From Phycisphaerales bacterium UBA1845 (GTDB lineage Bacteria > Planctomycetota > Phycisphaerae > UBA1845): DNA of 38,035 bases. Shown here one piece after another: positions 34,257 through 38,035 of this stretch; position 1 is the stretch's first letter; every line of letters starts with the position of its first letter. The stretch spans positions 2,134 through 40,168 of the forward strand of contig DDIR01000002.1 of assembly GCA_002338715.1 (NCBI GenBank), read 5' to 3'. The notes below the pieces were generated by a model. That model was not told the origin of the DNA and searched no databases. It worked only from the letters and a program-made list of their open reading frames with translations. The position numbers and the translations under genes are program-made.

Positions 34257-35321
34257 TTACCGCTTCTTGGCGATCGCATCCGTTATGAATTTATTCATTC
34301 GCTCGCTGTCGTCATCTGCAAATTCGATCGTCACCGAGCACACGAACACTGGCATCGTCCACGTGACGTTTAAACGGTCAAGTTTCGGTGCATCCTTGGC
34401 TGTGATCACAATCGACTTCGCCCCAAGCTTCGCGGCTTCTGTCAACATAGACTGCACATCCGCATCGCTGTAGGCATGATGGTCGGCGTATTTCAGATGC
34501 CCGGCGATCTCAATATGTTGCTCGCGAATCGTCCGTTCAAACGACTGCGGATTTCCGATCCCCGAAACCAGAAGCGCCGGCTGACGTTCCTGAGGCCCGC
34601 CCGCATCCGATGCAGCATCCTTCATCGATGCGAACGAATCGCTGCGATGCCTGCACGTCAAGACGCCCGCATCACCAGCCAGCTTTCGCGTCATCCGCAG
34701 CAGTTCCGCACGGCGATGATCCGTCACTTCGTCAAAACGCGTCAGCACAAGAACATCCGCACGCTTCGCATTTTCAATTGGTTCCCGCAAGAACCCGCGC
34801 GGCAGCAGATGCCCGAAACCAAAGGGCCGCGTCGCGTCAATCAGCACAATATCCAGATCACGGGCCAATCGGCGGTGCTGAAATCCGTCGTCCAGCAGAA
34901 TCACATCAGCCCCGTTCGCGATCGCCGCATTCGCACCGGCTACCCGGTCAACGTTGACAACGCATTGCAGGTTTGAAAGCGCCCGCCGCATCATCATGAT
35001 TTCATCCGACTCACCAGTCGCCTCGGACTTGTATCCGCGCGACACGACGGCCGGCGTGTGCCCCATCGCGATGAGTCGCCGGGCAAGTTCAATCACCATC
35101 GGCGACTTGCCCGTCCCACCGGTCGTGAGGTTTCCCACGCTGATCACCGGTGCCGCGACCGACAGCACTTCCTTACGTCCGCGATCAAACGATTGGTTAC
35201 GCCAACGGACCGCCGCTCCGTAAAACTGCGACGCAATGTCCAGTCCGCTACGCACCACCGACGGCAGCACACCGCTGCGTCCGGAGACAACCTCTTCATG
35301 CCAATCGTGCCAACGGCTCAT
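34257..35321 (-). CDS. lpxK: Tetraacyldisaccharide 4'-kinase
   Basis: LpxK phosphorylates the 4' position of the lipid A disaccharide at the inner membrane, using ATP. The 354-residue protein has the Walker-A-like loop SVGNLTTGGTGKSP (61-74; Ser replaces the more usual Thr), the downstream VVSRGYKSEATGESDE, DVILLDDGFQHRRLARDLD and IDATRPFGFGHLLPRG, which are diagnostic for LpxK. The N-terminus lies at the membrane. It probably heads the LPS block transcribed leftward to plsY. The Memo-like gene ends 86 bases upstream. Confidence 0.96.
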   Translation of the reverse strand: MSRWHDWHEEVVSGRSGVLPSVVRSGLDIASQFYGAAVRWRNQSFDRGRKEVLSVAAPVISVGNLTTGGTGKSPMVIELARRLIAMGHTPAVVSRGYKSEATGESDEIMMMRRALSNLQCVVNVDRVAGANAAIANGADVILLDDGFQHRRLARDLDIVLIDATRPFGFGHLLPRGFLREPIENAKRADVLVLTRFDEVTDHRRAELLRMTRKLAGDAGVLTCRHRSDSFASMKDAASDAGGPQERQPALLVSGIGNPQSFERTIREQHIEIAGHLKYADHHAYSDADVQSMLTEAAKLGAKSIVITAKDAPKLDRLNVTWTMPVFVCSVTIEFADDDSERMNKFITDAIAKKR

Positions 35322-35406
35322 GGTGGATTATTGTCGTCGATTTATGCCCGGCGCGAAAGGATCGACGTGAAATCACTGCGAATCGCGTGCCCATGTCCCG
35401 ATCGGG

Positions 35407-36627
35407 TCAATTGTAGAAAACGGCGGCCGCACAGCTGACAGCCGTTTGCGTCTCGGGATCGACCGTCTGATGATAGCGCAGCACCTCCACCTTCGCATCA
35501 TCCAGCGCCTGCATCGCGGTGAAAATGCACCCGGCGCTGCACACCCGCGTGGGGTTTTCATTGCGTGCAACCGTTGCGACGAAATCCGTTGGACCGTTGG
35601 CCGCGACGTGCACCAGGGCGGCTTGGTCGCGCTCTTCGACTTCCCTGCAAAACACATCATCCAGATCGCGATCATCGCCAAACTCGCGACCAAAATGCGA
35701 AAGGTCCGCACCGGCAATCACCAGCGATGGGTCATCGTGTTCGCTTAGAACGTCACGCAGCGCCGATGCGAAGTCCGCAAGATCCACCCCCTCGCCCGAC
35801 CAGGGGGCTGTCCCCGTCGGACCGCACGGATCGGGGCACAGCGCGGGAACGATTTTAAACGCGTCGCTCCCCCAAATATGCTGGCAGATCAACACCTGAA
35901 GTTCGATCGAATGTTCGCGGGCATGATCCAGTTCGTGCGAACGCAGATCACCGCAGCGTGCCTCCAACCGCTCAAGGAAATCGACATCGACCTGCGTTGT
36001 ACCGTACGGACTTTCAAAGGCCTTGCCCGTCGCGGACACCGATGCCGACATGCCGAAATGATTGGTCCCTAAAATGATCACGCGCTTCGGAGCAGGTGTG
36101 TTCACCAGTTGCGCATAGGCGGCGGCATAACACGGACCACCACGCGGATAATCCAGATGCGGCGCAACAATGCCACGCACCCTGCGACCACTCGACTCGA
36201 CGCGTTCGCCCTGTGCCAGCATCTCGGCGATGTCGGACTTGAGTTGCTCGGGCGATTCAAACGATTGCGCATATTGCACGGGACGCGTCGGCGCCGCCCG
36301 GTAAGCCTCGAGCAGTTCGTTGTAGTATCCAAGAAAATCCGCACCGCCCAACAAACGTGCCTGACGCAATCCCTCGACAACACTCGCCAAGGTCTCGCTC
36401 GGCATCAATTTACCAAACTGCGCCAGATACCCCGCCCGTATGTCGTCCAGCGAATGCACGCCGTCGAACATGCCAAGCAGAAACAGCGCTTCGCGATTGA
36501 CGGTGATCGTCGCCTCCGCCCATCCGCTCGGATCAACCAGCACAAACGCGGTCTCGCCGTCCTGCTCAACCGGATAGGCCTGCACGGGTCGAATCTGCGG
36601 CTTGGCTGTCCCGTCGTAAACAAGCAT
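35407..36627 (-). CDS. Memo-family protein (AmmeMemoRadiSam B) with PqqD-like N-terminal extension
   Basis: The 406-residue protein carries a Memo domain from about residue 130: IVAPHLDYPRGGP, VIILGTNHFG, AREHSIELQVLICQHIW and GADLSHFGREF. Memo proteins are related to metal-dependent dioxygenases, and bacterial relatives occur with AMMECR1 and radical-SAM partners; neither partner is in this window. The first 125 residues are unusual and resemble a PqqD-like winged-helix region (VDPSGWAEATITVNREALFLLGMFDG). I start at ATG 36627, with AGG seven bases upstream; an in-frame TTG at 36642 precedes the ribosome site. Function is unknown. Confidence 0.82.
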   Translation of the reverse strand: MLVYDGTAKPQIRPVQAYPVEQDGETAFVLVDPSGWAEATITVNREALFLLGMFDGVHSLDDIRAGYLAQFGKLMPSETLASVVEGLRQARLLGGADFLGYYNELLEAYRAAPTRPVQYAQSFESPEQLKSDIAEMLAQGERVESSGRRVRGIVAPHLDYPRGGPCYAAAYAQLVNTPAPKRVIILGTNHFGMSASVSATGKAFESPYGTTQVDVDFLERLEARCGDLRSHELDHAREHSIELQVLICQHIWGSDAFKIVPALCPDPCGPTGTAPWSGEGVDLADFASALRDVLSEHDDPSLVIAGADLSHFGREFGDDRDLDDVFCREVEERDQAALVHVAANGPTDFVATVARNENPTRVCSAGCIFTAMQALDDAKVEVLRYHQTVDPETQTAVSCAAAVFYN

Positions 36628-36649
36628 GAAAAACCTGTGCAAAACATAG

Positions 36650-36722
36650 GTGCCACTGCTCTGTGAGCAGTGAAGGGTTCAGCGATTTACGGCCAAAGGC
36701 ACTGCTCACAGAGCAGTGGCAC
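36650..36722. repeat. REPIN-like inverted repeat, GTGC family, copy 3
   Basis: The arms at 36650-36672 and 36700-36722 are identical to those of copies 1 and 2, with a 27-base spacer. It sits between rnhA (stop at 36744) and the Memo-like gene, both on the minus strand, only 22 bases upstream of the Memo ATG, so it lies in the leader if the two genes are co-transcribed. Confidence 0.92.
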
Positions 36723-36743
36723 GGCTGTCAACATATGCAACAC

Positions 36744-37211
36744 TCAATCCCAACCCATCGCAGCTTCCCGCGCCGCTTCCACCGCCATCTGATCGCACTC
36801 TTCGTTTTCAGGATGCCCGGCGTGGCCCTTCACGTACTCGTATGCGACGTCATGCTTCGCGTCGAGTTCCACCAGCTCTTTCCAAAGCTCAACGTTTTTG
36901 ACCGGGTCGCGCTTCTTGGGACCGCGCATCCAACCGTTTTTGATCCAACCGGTCACCCACTCGCGCATCCCTTTGATGACGTATTGGCTGTCGCTGACCA
37001 CCGTGACCCGCGTCGGTTTCTTCAGCGCCCGCAAGCCTTCGATCACGCCTGTGAGTTCCATCTGGTTGTTGGTGGTCTCAGCCAACCCGCCCGACCCGCG
37101 ACGTTCCTTGCCCGTGGGGACGTGACGCAGGATAAACGCCCATCCGCCCGGTCCGGGATTTCCGCTGCATGCTCCGTCCGTAAATAGAATGACCTCTGCC
37201 GCCTCATCCAT
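36744..37211 (-). CDS. rnhA: Ribonuclease HI
   Basis: RNase HI cuts RNA in RNA-DNA hybrids. The 155-residue protein has the full set of catalytic residues: Asp12 in FTDGACSGNPGPGG, Glu52 in NNQMEL, Asp74 in SDSQYV and Asp140 in ECDQMA, plus His130 of KGHAGHPEN. The basic-loop tryptophans of the E. coli enzyme are represented by REWVTGWIKNGW. Length and motifs are normal. It is divergent from the lipoprotein gene at 37381, with a repeat-bearing 169-base gap between them. Confidence 0.97.
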   Translation of the reverse strand: MDEAAEVILFTDGACSGNPGPGGWAFILRHVPTGKERRGSGGLAETTNNQMELTGVIEGLRALKKPTRVTVVSDSQYVIKGMREWVTGWIKNGWMRGPKKRDPVKNVELWKELVELDAKHDVAYEYVKGHAGHPENEECDQMAVEAAREAAMGWD

Positions 37212-37228
37212 GCATCATCTCGCAGAAT

Positions 37229-37276
37229 CTGTATACTGTCCGAATTCGTGTACAGTCGCCAAGGTCGTGTACAGTC
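37229..37276. repeat. Two exact 12-base direct repeats plus one degenerate copy in a divergent promoter region
   Basis: The 12-base unit TCGTGTACAGTC occurs exactly at 37246-37257 and 37265-37276, a period of 19 bases (close to two helical turns). A third copy at 37229-37240 matches 8 of 12 bases. GAATTC flanks the array at 37242-37247 and 37281-37286. The region lies between divergent rnhA and the lipoprotein gene, where tandem regulator sites would be expected. Confidence 0.45.
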
Positions 37277-37380
37277 TATAGAATTCCAAAAACACGCAAG
37301 CATTGTAGCAGGATATAAACGGGTCGCCTCTATTGCCAACACGTGCGCCAGCCAACGCTTTGACGCACATCGTATATTCC

Positions 37381-38035
37381 ATGAAACGAAACAACCAAAA
37401 GCGAAACGCACTGATCGCGGTCGTCCTCACGGCATGGCTCGCGACCGGGTGCGCTGAAATCGATCCGAGCAAACGCGTCGTCTTTCTGGATGGTGCGAGT
37501 TATTTCGGCGCCGGTCCATCGGTCAAGAGTGGACTGCGGAATGCCGGCTACGATGGCGAATTTCGCGGGTTCGTCTGGACATCATTCCTCTTGTGGGGTG
37601 CAGACCACCTGATCGCCGCACGAAGCACGCTCAACGCCAAGAACCTCGCCGGTTACATCGAACGCTACTATCGCGATCAGCCGGATGGTGAACTGACGCT
37701 CATGGGATTGTCGGCGGGTTCTGCCGTGATACTCAACGCGCTCGAGCGTCTGCCGGAAAACATGATGGTGGAGAACGTGGTGCTGTTTCAACCGTCGGTA
37801 TCCGCCAGCCACAACCTCACGCCGGCACTCCTCCACGTTCGCGGGAAACTCTACGCAACTTGCTCCAGGCGCGACGCCATTCTCGCCACGCTCGGGGTCA
37901 ATGCCGACGGTGAATCGGGCGCGCCGGCGGGTCGCTCAGGTTTTCGCATCGCGTCGGGCCTGACGACCAAGCAGCGGCAGCTGTACACCAAGGTCGTGAA
38001 TCTTCCATGGCGCAGGCAATACAACAAGTACGGCT
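37381..38035 (+). CDS. Alpha/beta-hydrolase-like lipoprotein, 3' end beyond the window
   Basis: The frame is open from the ATG at 37381 to the end of the window (218 full codons, no stop). The protein begins with a signal peptide ending in lipobox LATGC (Cys24), so it is an exported lipoprotein. Residues 32-41 (RVVFLDGASY) form a first hydrolase strand. GLSAGS (Ser111) is a nucleophile elbow and a later CSRRDAIL could carry the acid residue; the catalytic histidine would lie beyond the edge. It differs in sequence from the other hydrolase lipoprotein at 2576. No substrate can be named. Confidence 0.75.
   Translation, partial: MKRNNQKRNALIAVVLTAWLATGCAEIDPSKRVVFLDGASYFGAGPSVKSGLRNAGYDGEFRGFVWTSFLLWGADHLIAARSTLNAKNLAGYIERYYRDQPDGELTLMGLSAGSAVILNALERLPENMMVENVVLFQPSVSASHNLTPALLHVRGKLYATCSRRDAILATLGVNADGESGAPAGRSGFRIASGLTTKQRQLYTKVVNLPWRRQYNKYG

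Noticed and set aside
1..38035. CRISPR arrays, insertion sequences, prophage or integration sites
   Set aside because: No regularly spaced direct repeats with unique spacers, no transposase or integrase gene and no tRNA-flanked duplication were seen; the only repeats are the short REPIN-like elements and the 12-base units.

Overview
The window is dense, high-GC bacterial chromosome (by eye clearly above 55% GC). It carries outer-membrane and LPS genes: an LptD-like protein, LpxK, a heptosyltransferase-type GT9 enzyme, an LPS-core kinase and a GmhB-like phosphatase. It also has a full moxR-bat operon, many short intergenic gaps and no tRNA, rRNA, CRISPR array, prophage or transposase gene. Gram-negative chemistry together with a degenerate J-like domain fused to FHA domains, the Bat operon and a DUF115/SpsF-like pair suggests a Planctomycetota or related PVC-type bacterium, possibly Phycisphaerae-like. 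That placement is inference; no marker gene settles it.

Layout. (1) 1-3.6 kb, plus strand: pheT, then a secreted alpha/beta-hydrolase lipoprotein. (2) 3.6-8.8 kb, minus strand: lptD followed by an RND/MMPL-type membrane transporter. (3) 9.1-15.5 kb, plus strand: a DUF115/Maf-type protein overlapping a nucleotidyltransferase-like/degenerate radical-SAM/SPASM fusion, then an Hsp70 paralogue overlapping a J-like/FHA protein. (4) 15.6-26.0 kb, minus strand: nine tightly packed genes, moxR, DUF58, parvulin-type isomerase, BatD-like lipoprotein, batA, batB, batC, batD, batE. (5) 26.2-27.9 kb, minus strand: a multidomain PAS-GAF-receiver signalling protein with no kinase ATPase domain. (6) 28.2-37.2 kb, minus strand: an envelope lipid and LPS-core block (rnhA, Memo-like protein, lpxK, deoxyhypusine-synthase-like protein, GmhB-like membrane fusion, GT9, LPS kinase, GT4, plsY). 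(7) 37.4 kb to the right edge, plus strand: a second hydrolase-like lipoprotein, cut by the window end.

Two families of REPIN-like repeats (pairs of inverted short hairpins) sit in the intergenic gaps: two copies of a GTAG-headed type and three copies of a GTGC-headed type whose 23-base arms are identical in all copies.

The genes that most deserve attention are: the fusion at 11043-12668, whose radical-SAM cysteines are replaced by Ser, Ser and Arg while its C-terminal SPASM-like cysteines remain; the Hsp70 with a reduced lid translationally overlapped with an HPD-less J-like/FHA protein; the parvulin isomerase built into the bat operon; and the GmhB-like phosphatase that has lost its usual zinc ligands and gained two membrane helices.
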